From contig CAMAYC010000031.1 of the NCBI GenBank assembly GCA_945862125.1, positions 1 to 43,313 of the forward strand: DNA of 43,313 nt, written 5' to 3'. The notes beneath the pieces are model-generated. The model was not told the origin of the DNA, searched no databases, and saw nothing but the letters and a program-made list of their open reading frames with translations. The stretch is from Reyranella massiliensis 521. GTDB lineage: Bacteria; Pseudomonadota; Alphaproteobacteria; Reyranellales; Reyranellaceae. The translations under genes and the position numbers were made by a program. The stretch's first letter is position 1. The number at the start of each line of letters is the position of its first letter. This document shows positions 33,547 through 41,198 of the stretch, piece after piece.

Positions 33547-34184
33547 GCGCTTTGTCCTTCCAGCCAGGGAATGAGCAGATCGAGGGTCGGCGATTCGACG
33601 GCAGCGGGCGGCGCACCCTCAGGACGCGCGAGGCCGACCCGGTTGTGCCAGTAGGTGCGCAGCCCCACGGCCGAGGTGCCGAACAGGTCGTAGCCGGACC
33701 CGGCCACGAAGGCCGCGTCCTTCGGCGCGACGCCGAGTGTCGAGAGTGCCAGCCGGTAGGGCCGCGGATCGGGCTTGTAGCAACCGGCCTCCTCCGCGGT
33801 GACGATGCAGTCCCACTTCGTCCTGAGGCGGCCCGCCGCCAGCCTGCCCATGCGGATCGAGCAATTGGTCACCACAGCCAGACGGGCACGGCCCTGCAAC
33901 GCATCGAGCGCGGCTTGCGCCCCGCTCCAGGCTGGCAGTTCGAGCCAGCGGTCTTCGAGCGCCTGCGGCGCGCTGTCGGGCATCCCGGTCGCCCGGGCGG
34001 CGTCGCGCACCAGTTCCTCATACGGCACATAGGTGCCGCAGCCGTAGGTGAGCCGAAGGTATTCGGCGCGCCAGGCACGGCCTTTGGCCTCGGAGCCGGC
34101 CACGGCGTTCCACAGCGTCCAGGAATCGAGCAACGCCGTCAGCAGATCGAACAGCACGGCCTTGGGAAAAACATGCCCCGTCAT
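33543..34184 (-). CDS. HAD-superfamily, type II haloacid-dehalogenase-like hydrolase
   Basis: A 213-residue protein. Motif I is KAVLFDLLTALLDSW: the nucleophile aspartate is present, but the second acid of phosphatases (DxD) is leucine, as in L-2-haloacid dehalogenases. Motif II is VTNCS, motif III lysine is in CYKPDP, and motif IV is VAGSGYDLFGTSAVGL, ending YWHNR as in haloacid dehalogenases. It could hydrolyse 2-halo acids or another acid ester. The start at 34184 was picked by homology to the HAD fold. First gene of the operon, divergent from the LysR gene. Confidence 0.85.
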   Translation of the reverse strand: MTGHVFPKAVLFDLLTALLDSWTLWNAVAGSEAKGRAWRAEYLRLTYGCGTYVPYEELVRDAARATGMPDSAPQALEDRWLELPAWSGAQAALDALQGRARLAVVTNCSIRMGRLAAGRLRTKWDCIVTAEEAGCYKPDPRPYRLALSTLGVAPKDAAFVAGSGYDLFGTSAVGLRTYWHNRVGLARPEGAPPAAVESPTLDLLIPWLEGQSA

Positions 34185-34223
34185 GGTCCCGAACGTAGCA
34201 GGCGGCATGCCAGGCATGCTTAA

Positions 34224-34257
34224 ATTGAATCGAATATTCAATTCAGGAAAATTGAAT
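34224..34257. promoter_or_regulatory. Overlapping inverted repeats, LysR operator candidate
   Basis: Between the HAD and LysR starts (34184 and 34270) the AT-rich stretch has ATTGAAT at 34224-34230, ATTCAAT at 34236-34242 and ATTGAAT again at 34251-34257. They make two overlapping inverted repeats with 5- and 8-base spacers, containing T-N11-A boxes. This is the layout expected for LysR recognition and activation sites on a shared control region. Confidence 0.6.
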
Positions 34258-34269
34258 GATCGCCTGCTG

Positions 34270-35169
34270 ATGATCTCCCTGGCCGATCTGCGCTTCATGG
34301 AAGCGCTCGCCCGCGCCGGCTCGCTGAGCGGCGCGGCCCGCGCGCTCAACGTCACGCCGCCGGCACTCTCGATGCGGCTGAAGAAACTCGAACAGTCGCT
34401 GGGCGTGGGTCTCGTCGTCAGGAGTTCGCGCCGCCTGCGCTTCACCGGCGAGGGCGAGCATCTGGTGAGCGAGGCGCAGGCCCTGCTGGGACGGATCGAG
34501 GCGCTACCCGAGGCCCTGGCCGGCGAAGGCCAGGGCCTCGCGGGCCCGCTGCGCGTTGTGGCGCCCTTCGGCTTCGGGCGGCTGCATGTGGCGCCCATGA
34601 TCGCGCGCTTTGCCGAGCGCCATCCCGCGGTCCGCGCCACGCTCGACCTCTCCGAACGGCCCTGGACCGACAGCCAGGAGGCCGACGTGGTGATCCATAT
34701 CGGCGCAGTGCGCGATTCGACCTGGGTGGCCCATGTGCTTGCGCGGAACGCGCGCTGGGTCTGCGCCGGCCCGGCCTATCTTGCCCGCCGCGGCACGCCC
34801 GCCGAACCGCGCGACCTGCTGCGGCACGACTGCCTCTGCCTGCGCGAGAACAACGAGGACGTGACGCTCTGGCATCACCGTCGCAACGGCAAGGCCGGCG
34901 CCGTGCGCGTGACACCGACACTCACCAGCAACGACGGCGAAGTCGTGCGCAACTGGGCGACGGCCGGGCTCGGCATCGCGTTGCGCTCGCAGTGGGACGC
35001 CCAGCCGTTCGTGAAGCGGGGCGAGTTGAAGCGGATCCTGACGGCCTGGGATTTCGACAGCGCCGACGTGCTGGCGCTGGTGCCGGCACGCCGCGGCATC
35101 TCGGCGCGCGTGACGCAGTTCGTCGACTTTCTGAAGCGCGACCTGAAACGGAAGTCGTCGTGGAGCTGA
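34270..35169 (+). CDS. LysR-family transcriptional regulator
   Basis: A 299-residue regulator. The winged HTH is in the first 60 residues (LRFMEALARAGSLSGAARAL, NVTPPALSMRLKKLEQSLG), and the effector domain has GPLRVVAPFGFGRLHVAPMI and ATAGLGIALRSQW. The start at 34270 gives the standard LysR length. Upstream in-frame ATGs would run through the operator repeats. It is divergent from the HAD-receptor-aldolase operon, which it probably controls in response to a small molecule. Confidence 0.9.
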   Translation: MISLADLRFMEALARAGSLSGAARALNVTPPALSMRLKKLEQSLGVGLVVRSSRRLRFTGEGEHLVSEAQALLGRIEALPEALAGEGQGLAGPLRVVAPFGFGRLHVAPMIARFAERHPAVRATLDLSERPWTDSQEADVVIHIGAVRDSTWVAHVLARNARWVCAGPAYLARRGTPAEPRDLLRHDCLCLRENNEDVTLWHHRRNGKAGAVRVTPTLTSNDGEVVRNWATAGLGIALRSQWDAQPFVKRGELKRILTAWDFDSADVLALVPARRGISARVTQFVDFLKRDLKRKSSWS

Positions 35170-35184
35170 GCCAGGCGAGCTGAG

Positions 35185-35679
35185 CTAGGCGGGCTTCGCT
35201 TCCTCGCGCACCAGCTTGGCCTTGCCGTACGACAGCCCGTCGCCCGACGGGATCTTGCAGATGGACGACGCGCGCAGGATCTTCTCCTCGCCCACGGTCA
35301 GGTAGATGTGGCTGAACAGCAGCGAGCGCGTGACGCGCACCAGCTCGGCCCGCCCCTCGACCCAGTCGCCCGCCCGGGCAGGGGCCACGAAATCGAAGGT
35401 CATGTTGACCGTCGGGAGAAACTTGCGGAGGCCGGCCAGCGTGCCGGCGCCCATACCACCCACCAGGTCGGCCACCGTCATCATCATGCCGCCGTGCAGT
35501 CCGCCGGCCGGGTTGCACATATGCGGGTGGACGCGAAAGCCCATGACGAACTCGTCGCGCGTGCCTTTCTCGCCGCGCTTTACGTAGAGGTTGCCGATGT
35601 GGGTGTTGAAGGTGGGCTCGGGCCGGCCGCGGGCGAAGTCGATCTTCAGGAAATCGGGCGGCGGATTGTCTTCAAGCAA
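35185..35679 (-). CDS. PaaI-family hotdog thioesterase
   Basis: A 164-residue hotdog protein with the thioesterase signature NPAGGLHGGMMMTVADLVGG, where the catalytic Asp lies in TVADL, and later FDFVAPARAGDWVEGRAELV. Such enzymes cleave acyl- or aryl-CoA thioesters. No ATG fits; TTG 35679 has CGGAG six bases before it, overlapping the stop of the preceding thioesterase gene. Second of two tandem thioesterases, downstream of a transporter. Confidence 0.82.
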   Translation of the reverse strand: MLEDNPPPDFLKIDFARGRPEPTFNTHIGNLYVKRGEKGTRDEFVMGFRVHPHMCNPAGGLHGGMMMTVADLVGGMGAGTLAGLRKFLPTVNMTFDFVAPARAGDWVEGRAELVRVTRSLLFSHIYLTVGEEKILRASSICKIPSGDGLSYGKAKLVREEAKPA

Positions 35680-35681
35680 CG

Positions 35682-36104
35682 CTAGCTCCGGGTCTTGAGC
35701 GTCCTGTGCCGACTGAGCAGCGCAAAGGCGCCGAGCCCGCCCAGGACCTGGTGGCGCGGACCATAGAGGCGGCCCCGCACCTGCGCCATATGCTCGTCGT
35801 GGCCGACCACCTCGCCCACCGCCTCCAGCCAGTCGCCGATCCGCGCCGGGCCAAGATAGTCGAGCGACAGCGTGAGCGTGACGGCGCGGCGCTGCAGCGT
35901 CTGCCACACCGAGACGCCCATCGCCGAATCAAGGAAGGCGGCCAGCATGCCGCCATGCACGATGCCGAGCGCATTGGCGTGCTGTGGGCCGGGCAGGAAG
36001 CCGCGAATGGCACGGCCGTCCTCGATCTTCTCGAACCACGGCCCGTTGGCCGCAGCGAAACCGGACGCTTCAGTGAGTTCGCGAAAGCCGGAAGGAATGG
36101 ACAC
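35682..36104 (-). CDS. PaaI-family hotdog thioesterase
   Basis: A 140-residue hotdog protein: VSIPSGFRELTEASGFAAAN, then GPQHANALGIVHGGMLAAFLDSAMG with the HGG helix motif, and ATRTLTLSLDYLG-like strands (VTLTLSLDYLGPARIGDWLE). GTG 36104 is the first usable start and the next in-frame region upstream belongs to the transporter. The stop is three bases before the TTG of the following thioesterase, so the two may be made together and could form a mixed tetramer. Confidence 0.82.
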   Translation of the reverse strand: MSIPSGFRELTEASGFAAANGPWFEKIEDGRAIRGFLPGPQHANALGIVHGGMLAAFLDSAMGVSVWQTLQRRAVTLTLSLDYLGPARIGDWLEAVGEVVGHDEHMAQVRGRLYGPRHQVLGGLGAFALLSRHRTLKTRS

Positions 36105-36112
36105 GCGCCATC

Positions 36113-36859
36113 TTAGGCGATGCCGGCGAGAAGGACGAGGCCGTAGCCGACATACCAGGCGGCGATCGTCGTGATCAGCCGGTTCGACCACAGGCGGAAC
36201 TGTGTGTCGGTCAGCTTTTCGAGCAGGAGCTTGCCCAGCGACGTGCCGATCATCGACGAGGCGATGGCGATGCCCAGGAACCACGGCTCGACCTGGCCCA
36301 CCTCGGCGATCAGGGCGCCGAAGTAGAGCAGCTTGAAGCCATGGCCGAACACCTGACACGAGGCCTTGGTGGCGATGATCTGCCGTCGTTCGAGCGGCGA
36401 GCGCAGGAACATGGTGTCAAGCAACGGGCCGGTCACGCCGGTCATCAGCATGAGCATCATCGAGCAGAGGCCGGTGGCCGCCACCTGCAGCGGCCCGAAG
36501 CTGCGCGGCAGGATGCGCTCGGGAATGGCGCGGATGATGAAAGGCGAGAGGCCGAGCAGCAGCAGCGCCACGGCCTTGTCGGGCACGTAGAGCGTGATCG
36601 ACCAGAGGCCGACCGAGACCAGGCAGCCCGCGACATAGAAGGCGGTGTTCTTCCATTCGATGTGCCGCCACCACAGCAGCGCGCGCCAGCCGTTGGAGGC
36701 CATCTGCGTCACGGCATGCAGCACCATGGCGGTGGGCAGCGGGAAGATGAACAGCAGCACACCGATCAGGATGAGGCCGCCTGCCATGCCGAAGATGCCC
36801 GACAGGAACGCCGTGCCGATCATCAGGAGGCTGAGCCCCGCCGCCATCAAGACTGTCAT
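36113..36859 (-). CDS. TauE/SafE-family permease
   Basis: A 248-residue membrane protein with about seven or eight helices. Family marks are GTAFLSGIFGMAGGLILIGVL, LHAVTQMASNGWRALLWW, FLRSPLERRQIIATKASCQ and the final HGFKLLYFG segment. Members export sulfite, sulfoacetate or organosulfur and carboxylate anions. The ATG at 36859 has GGGGGAGG in front. It leads an operon with the two thioesterases, so the exported molecule might be an acid released from a CoA thioester (inference). Divergent from the LysR gene. Confidence 0.87.
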   Translation of the reverse strand: MTVLMAAGLSLLMIGTAFLSGIFGMAGGLILIGVLLFIFPLPTAMVLHAVTQMASNGWRALLWWRHIEWKNTAFYVAGCLVSVGLWSITLYVPDKAVALLLLGLSPFIIRAIPERILPRSFGPLQVAATGLCSMMLMLMTGVTGPLLDTMFLRSPLERRQIIATKASCQVFGHGFKLLYFGALIAEVGQVEPWFLGIAIASSMIGTSLGKLLLEKLTDTQFRLWSNRLITTIAAWYVGYGLVLLAGIA

Positions 36860-36926
36860 CGTCCTCCCCCGCGCTGCAAGTGCGAGGACGTTAGGCGTGG
36901 CTGTTTCAGTGTTCAAATATATGTTA

Positions 36927-36947
36927 AATGGATTTTCCATATCCATT
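36927..36947. promoter_or_regulatory. Inverted repeat, LysR operator candidate
   Basis: AATGGAT at 36927-36933 and ATCCATT at 36941-36947 form a perfect inverted repeat with a seven-base spacer in the AT-rich gap between the TauE/SafE and LysR starts (36859 and 36959). The TTN-rich surrounding sequence includes T-N11-A boxes. It is the best site for the adjacent LysR protein. Confidence 0.55.
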
Positions 36948-36958
36948 ACATATGCCTG

Positions 36959-37849
36959 ATGGAACTGCGCCATCTCCGCTATTTCGTCGCCGTGGCCCAT
37001 GAGAGCCACATCACGCGCGCGGCCGAGAAGCTTCGCATGCAGCAGCCGCCGCTCAGCCAGCAGATCCGCGCGCTCGAGCGCGAGATCGACGCCGCCCTCT
37101 TCGTGCGCCATCCGCGCGGCGTCGCACTGACCGATGCCGGCCGCTCGTTCCTGGCCGATGCCGAATCGATCCTGGCCGCAGTCGATCGCGCCGCCGCGCG
37201 GGCCCGGCGCACGGCGCGCGGCGAGACCGGCCGCATCGCCGTGGGCTTCACCACCTCGGCGCCGTTTCATCCGCTGGTGGCGCGCGCCATCCGCGAGTTC
37301 CGCCTCACCCGGCCCGACGTCTCCTTCGTGTTGGAAGAAAGCAGCTCCGGCGATCTTTTAGGCGGCCTGCGCGAGGAGCGGCTCGACATTGCCTTCATCC
37401 GCTCCGGCCTGGTCGATGCCGAGGGCCTCACCGTCCACGCGCTGCTGCAGGAGGATATGGCGGCAGCGCTGCCGTCGCGCCACAAGCTCGCGCGCCGGCC
37501 GCATCTCGCACTAAAGGATCTCGCCGCCGAGAATTTCATCCTCTATCGCCGGCCCGACGGGCGCGGCCTCTACGACGTCATCATCGCCGCCTGCGCCCAG
37601 GCCGGCTTCAGCCCGCATGTCGGCCAGGAGGCGCCGCGCATCGTGTCGACGCTCAACCTCGTGGCGGCGGGCCTCGGCATCACCATCGTGCCGGCCTCGC
37701 TCAGCCGCCTGCCGCTGGAGGGCGTCACCTACCGGATGCTGAAGGGCCGGCCGGCGCTGAAAGTGCCGCTCAACCTCGCCTGCCGCCGCGACGAACGCTC
37801 GGCGGCGACGCTCGCCTTCATCGATCTTGTGCGCCGGCTGCCGTCATGA
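36959..37849 (+). CDS. LysR-family transcriptional regulator
   Basis: A 296-residue regulator. MELRHLRYFVAVAHESHITR opens the HTH, followed by LRMQQPPLSQQIRALEREI; the effector domain has GRIAVGFTTSAPFHPLVARA and VAAGLGITIVPASLSRL. It resembles BenM/CatM-type regulators of aromatic catabolism in its first domain. It is divergent from the TauE/thioesterase operon and its stop overlaps the ATG of the DUF488 gene by four bases, so both genes may share an mRNA. Confidence 0.92.
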   Translation: MELRHLRYFVAVAHESHITRAAEKLRMQQPPLSQQIRALEREIDAALFVRHPRGVALTDAGRSFLADAESILAAVDRAAARARRTARGETGRIAVGFTTSAPFHPLVARAIREFRLTRPDVSFVLEESSSGDLLGGLREERLDIAFIRSGLVDAEGLTVHALLQEDMAAALPSRHKLARRPHLALKDLAAENFILYRRPDGRGLYDVIIAACAQAGFSPHVGQEAPRIVSTLNLVAAGLGITIVPASLSRLPLEGVTYRMLKGRPALKVPLNLACRRDERSAATLAFIDLVRRLPS

Positions 37850-38391
37850 AGCCGATCAGGACAATCGGCCACTCCAACCATCCGATCGAACGCTTCGTCG
37901 ATCTCCTGAAGGCGGGAGAGGTCAACGTGCTGGTCGATGTCCGCTCCACGCCGTGGTCGCGCCGCTTCCCGCAGTTCGGCAAGGAAAGGCTCGCCCAGAC
38001 GCTGGCCGAAGCGGGCATCGCGTACGTGCATGAAGGCGCCGCCCTTGGCGGCAAGCCCGAGGCCGGCGGCAGCTATGACGATCTCGCCCGACGCCCCGAC
38101 TTCGCCCAGGCGCTCGACCGCGTGACGGCGCGCGCCGCCGGGGCGACGCTCTGCCTGATGTGCGCCGAGAAAGAGCCGCTCGACTGCCACCGCACCGTGC
38201 TGGTGTCGCGGCGCCTGGCCGAGCGTGGCGTGGCGATAGAACATCTCCTTGCTGACGGCGGCACCCGCCCGCACGCCGAGATCGAGGAAGCGCTGCTGGG
38301 CAAAGGATCGGCCCCCGACCTGTTCGACGACCGCGCCACGCGGCTGGCCCGCGCCTATGCCGAGCGCGAACGGGCGATGCGGCGGACCTGA
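37846..38391 (+). CDS. DUF488 domain protein
   Basis: A 181-residue protein with the DUF488 landmarks TIGHSNHPIERFVDLL, VDVRSTPWSRRFPQFGKERL, LGGKPEAGGSYDDLARRPDF and the cysteine cluster LMCAEKEPLDCHRTVLV. The two conserved Cys (MCAE, DCHR) plus Asp and Arg suggest a metal or nucleotide site, but the family activity is unknown. ATG 37846 overlaps the LysR stop. Confidence 0.9.
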   Translation: MKPIRTIGHSNHPIERFVDLLKAGEVNVLVDVRSTPWSRRFPQFGKERLAQTLAEAGIAYVHEGAALGGKPEAGGSYDDLARRPDFAQALDRVTARAAGATLCLMCAEKEPLDCHRTVLVSRRLAERGVAIEHLLADGGTRPHAEIEEALLGKGSAPDLFDDRATRLARAYAERERAMRRT

Positions 38392-38447
38392 CACCGCCGC
38401 CCCGCGAAACGTGCTAGGCTCTGCCGAAGCTCGGGGGGGCTAACATC

Positions 38448-38825
38448 ATGCGGATGATCGCACTACTGCTGACGGCCTTCGTCGCCTTGAGCCACGTCGG
38501 CATCATGATCCTGGAGATGTTCTACTGGGACCATGCAATCGGCCGGCAGATCTTCAACATGACTCCACAAGTCTCGGCCTCGTCCGCCATCCTCGCCGCC
38601 AACCAGGGACTCTATAACGGCTTCCTCGCCGCCGGCCTGGTCTGGGGCCTGGTGACGGGCCGCCGCGACATAAAAGTCTTCTTCCTCGCCTGCGTGATCG
38701 TGGCCGGCGTCTATGGCGGGCTCACCGCCAAGACCACGATCCTGTTCACCCAGGCGCTGCCGGGTCTGCTCGCCCTGCTGGCGGTGCTGGCCGCACGTCC
38801 GGCGCGCGTGAGGCCGCATCTCTGA
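38448..38825 (+). CDS. DUF1304 small membrane protein
   Basis: A 125-residue integral membrane protein with four hydrophobic segments. It reads FVALSHVGIMILEMFYW and then ANQGLYNGFLAAGLVWGL, the DUF1304 signature, followed by a helix with VIVAGVYGGLTAK. The family function is unknown. The gene is preceded by a G-rich ribosome-binding region. Its stop overlaps the likely CTG start of the kinase gene. Confidence 0.88.
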   Translation: MRMIALLLTAFVALSHVGIMILEMFYWDHAIGRQIFNMTPQVSASSAILAANQGLYNGFLAAGLVWGLVTGRRDIKVFFLACVIVAGVYGGLTAKTTILFTQALPGLLALLAVLAARPARVRPHL

Positions 38826-39433
38826 CCCGCTGGCCTGACCTCATTCTCGTCAACGGCCCGTCGAGCGCCGGCAAGACGACGTTGTGCCGGGCGCTGCAGG
38901 CGAGAATCCCAAACCCCTACCTCGTCACAGGCTTCGACGACTTCATCTTCATGTCCGCGCCGCGCTATTACCGCGGCGCCGACACCGGCCGGCAGGACGA
39001 ACGCGATGGCTTCACGGCGCTCGGCGTCGAGATGGTGACGACGTCGGCGCCGGGCGCACCCGTCGCCGTGGCGGCCAGCTTCGGCCCGGTGTTCCGCCGC
39101 CTCGTCGATTCGATGGCCCCGGCCGTGCGCGCCCTGGTCGATGGCGGCAACGCCGTCATCTTCGATCATGTCCTGCATGACCAGGCGATGTACGACGGCT
39201 ATTGCCGCGCCACGGCGGGGCTCGATGTCTTCACCGTGGGCGTCACCTGTCCGCTCGATGTGCTGGACGCCCGCGAGCGGGCCCGCGGCGACCGCGTGCT
39301 GGGCCGGGCGCGCGGGCTGGCGGGCATCGTCCATACATTCTGCAGCTACGACATCACCGTCGATACCGGCGCCGCCTCGACCGAGGCCTGCGTTGCGGCG
39401 ATCCTCGCGGCGCTCGCCGCCCGGGTTCGGTGA
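38822..39433 (+). CDS. Chloramphenicol-phosphotransferase-like kinase
   Basis: A 203-residue P-loop protein with Walker A NGPSSAGKTTLC (K18) near the N-terminus, then TGFDDFIFMSAPRYYRG, and FDHVLHDQAM, the CPT-family catalytic region. The family phosphorylates chloramphenicol or similar small molecules in the cytoplasm. Without an upstream start the Walker A would be lost. CTG 38822 gives a CTGA overlap with the DUF1304 stop, and GAGG lies eight bases upstream. TTG 38882 is the next in-frame near-start but falls after the P-loop. Substrate unknown. Confidence 0.78.
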   Translation: MTRWPDLILVNGPSSAGKTTLCRALQARIPNPYLVTGFDDFIFMSAPRYYRGADTGRQDERDGFTALGVEMVTTSAPGAPVAVAASFGPVFRRLVDSMAPAVRALVDGGNAVIFDHVLHDQAMYDGYCRATAGLDVFTVGVTCPLDVLDARERARGDRVLGRARGLAGIVHTFCSYDITVDTGAASTEACVAAILAALAARVR

Positions 39434-39440
39434 TCAGGCC

Positions 39441-39515
39441 TGGCTGGGGCGCCAGGATTCGAACCTGGGAATGGCGGAATCAAAATCCGCTGCCTTACCG
39501 CTTGGCGACGCCCCA
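39441..39515 (-). tRNA. tRNA-Gln (anticodon TTG), CCA encoded
   Basis: On the minus strand 75 bases fold as a cloverleaf. The acceptor stem is TGGGGCG/CGCCCCA, the D arm has CGCCAAGCGGTAAGGCA, the anticodon loop is ATTTTGATT with TTG, the T arm has GGTTCGAATCC, and the discriminator G is followed by encoded CCA. The U-A start and G73 are typical of glutamine tRNA. It is 49 bp downstream of the flavin-reductase gene on the same strand. Confidence 0.96.
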
Positions 39516-39564
39516 ACAGGCGGGCGGAACATAATGACTTCGCCCTTGGGACGCTACTGCGGCT

Positions 39565-40080
39565 TCAGGCAGCAGCGGCGGCCTTCTTGAGGGCATCGAC
39601 ATGCACGAAAGCGCCGTCGGCGTAGAGCAGCGGCGTTGCCTCGGGGTCGAGCTTGAGGTCCACGATCTCGCCGATATAGATGGTGTGCGTGCCGGCCGAG
39701 AGGCGGGTCACCAGCCTGCAGTCGAACGACACCGGGCAGCCCTTCAACACCGGCGCCCCCGTGGTGAGCTGCGTCCAGTCGCCCATGTCGCAGAAGCGGT
39801 CGTCGCCCTCGACGCCGTCCATGCCGGCGAAGCGCTCGGCGATCTTGCGATGGGCGGGGCTCAGGATGTTGATGCAGAAGAAGCCGGCCTCGCCGATGTG
39901 ATCGTGGGCGCTCGCCGTCTTGTTGACGCAGACCAGGATCTGCGGCGGCTCCGCCGAGACCGAGCATACGGCGGTCGCCGTCAGCCCGCCGCGCAGGTCG
40001 CCGTAGCGAGTGGTGATCAGGGTCACGCTTGCCGCAAGATGGCGCATGCCCTTTTTGAAGGCAGCCGCGTCAATACTCAT
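39565..40080 (-). CDS. Flavin reductase family (HpaC-like) protein
   Basis: A 171-residue FMN-binding split-barrel protein. It opens FKKGMRHLAASVTLITTRYG, with GGLTATAVCSVSAEPPQILV (flavin site), ASAHDHIGEAGFFCINIL, and a final VDLKLDPEATPLLYADGAF. Such proteins supply reduced flavin to two-component monooxygenases. No monooxygenase gene is next to it. Single gene, with tRNA-Gln downstream. Confidence 0.9.
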   Translation of the reverse strand: MSIDAAAFKKGMRHLAASVTLITTRYGDLRGGLTATAVCSVSAEPPQILVCVNKTASAHDHIGEAGFFCINILSPAHRKIAERFAGMDGVEGDDRFCDMGDWTQLTTGAPVLKGCPVSFDCRLVTRLSAGTHTIYIGEIVDLKLDPEATPLLYADGAFVHVDALKKAAAAA

Positions 40081-40271
40081 AACCAGAGTCTAAGGCAGGC
40101 CGGCCGTCGACCGCCACCAGAAACGGCCGCCAATTCGCGCCAACCACCCGCTATCTCCGCGCTAACCATCGGGCCGGCCAGCGAAATCCCGCGAAATGCC
40201 CGGCAAGCCGCAGTCACCGTGCTGCAATAAAACCTTCATCAGACCGTCGTTCTTTGAGGTTGCCCGGCTCT

Positions 40272-40292
40272 GGCCGACCGCTACGGTCGGCC
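40272..40292. other. Perfect 9-bp hairpin just before the CHAD start
   Basis: GGCCGACCG at 40272-40280 and CGGTCGGCC at 40284-40292 pair around CTA. The stem ends three bases before ATG 40296, where a ribosome-binding site should be. It may regulate translation or be a small palindromic intergenic unit. Confidence 0.55.
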
Positions 40293-40295
40293 TGC

Positions 40296-41171
40296 ATGGC
40301 CTCCTCGTCGGACAAGAACCCTAGCGCCGAGACCGCCCCCGATGTCGCACTGCGGCTCATCGTGGCCGGTTGCCGGGCCGACCTCGCAAAATATCGAGCC
40401 ATCGTGGCCAAGAGCCGGCGGCCAATCGGCATCCACCAGACGCGGGTGGCGCTGCGCCGCCTGCGCGCTGCCTTCAGCCTGTTCCGCGGCGCCGTCGATG
40501 GGCCCCAGGTGCGGGCGCTGTCGGCGGAGGCCAAATGGCTGGCCGGCGAGTGCGCCCCGGCGCGCGATCTGCACGTCTTTCTGACCGAGACCGTGAGCGA
40601 CGTGCCGCCGCTGGTGCGGCGCGTCAGCAATCGTTTGGCCGCCGCCCATCTCGAGCGCGCCCGCGCCGCCCTGGCCGGCGCCCGATTCGCCGCCTTCGAT
40701 CGCCAGCTGAGCGCCTTCGCCGCCAAGTCTCCCGCGGCGGCAACGGCGGCCCCGGCGCTCCGCCTCGACGACTTCGGCCGCGGCGTGCTCGAGACGCGCC
40801 ACCGCAAGGTCGTCCGCCGCGCCCACAAACTCGAGCAACTCGACAGCGAGCGCCTGCACCGGCTGCGCATCGCCATCAAGAAGCTGCGCTATGCCGCCAC
40901 CTACCTGGGGCCCGCCTTTGCGTCACCGGCAGCGAAAGCCTATATCGAGGCCACGGTGCGCCTGCAGGGTGCGCTCGGCGCCTTGAACGATCGCGCAGCG
41001 GCAGCCCAAGTGGTGGCCGACCTCGCGCTGGCCGCCCGTCCCAGCGAGGACGTGACGCTGCCGCTCAAGGTTCTCGCCAAGCAGGCGGCGTCCGGCAGCA
41101 AGCGCCGCCGCCGCCGGCTGGAACGGGCCTGGAAGGATTTCAGGAAGGTCGAGCGGTTCTGGCAGGCCTAA
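40296..41171 (+). CDS. CHAD-domain protein
   Basis: A 291-residue basic, helical protein with the conserved histidines of CHAD: IGIHQTRVALRRLRAAFSL, ECAPARDLHVF, RLHRLRIAIKKLRYAATYL and LQGALGALNDRAAAA. CHAD domains bind polyphosphate and phosphate-rich polymers, and many are attached to CYTH phosphatases. No CYTH domain is present here, so it is a stand-alone CHAD. The C-terminus is rich in Arg/Lys (KRRRRRLERAWKDFRKVE). ATG 40296 is preferred; TTG 40254 would add 14 residues. Confidence 0.9.
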   Translation: MASSSDKNPSAETAPDVALRLIVAGCRADLAKYRAIVAKSRRPIGIHQTRVALRRLRAAFSLFRGAVDGPQVRALSAEAKWLAGECAPARDLHVFLTETVSDVPPLVRRVSNRLAAAHLERARAALAGARFAAFDRQLSAFAAKSPAAATAAPALRLDDFGRGVLETRHRKVVRRAHKLEQLDSERLHRLRIAIKKLRYAATYLGPAFASPAAKAYIEATVRLQGALGALNDRAAAAQVVADLALAARPSEDVTLPLKVLAKQAASGSKRRRRRLERAWKDFRKVERFWQA

Positions 41172-41198
41172 TTCGTCTTTGTCAGTCAGGACCCGAGC

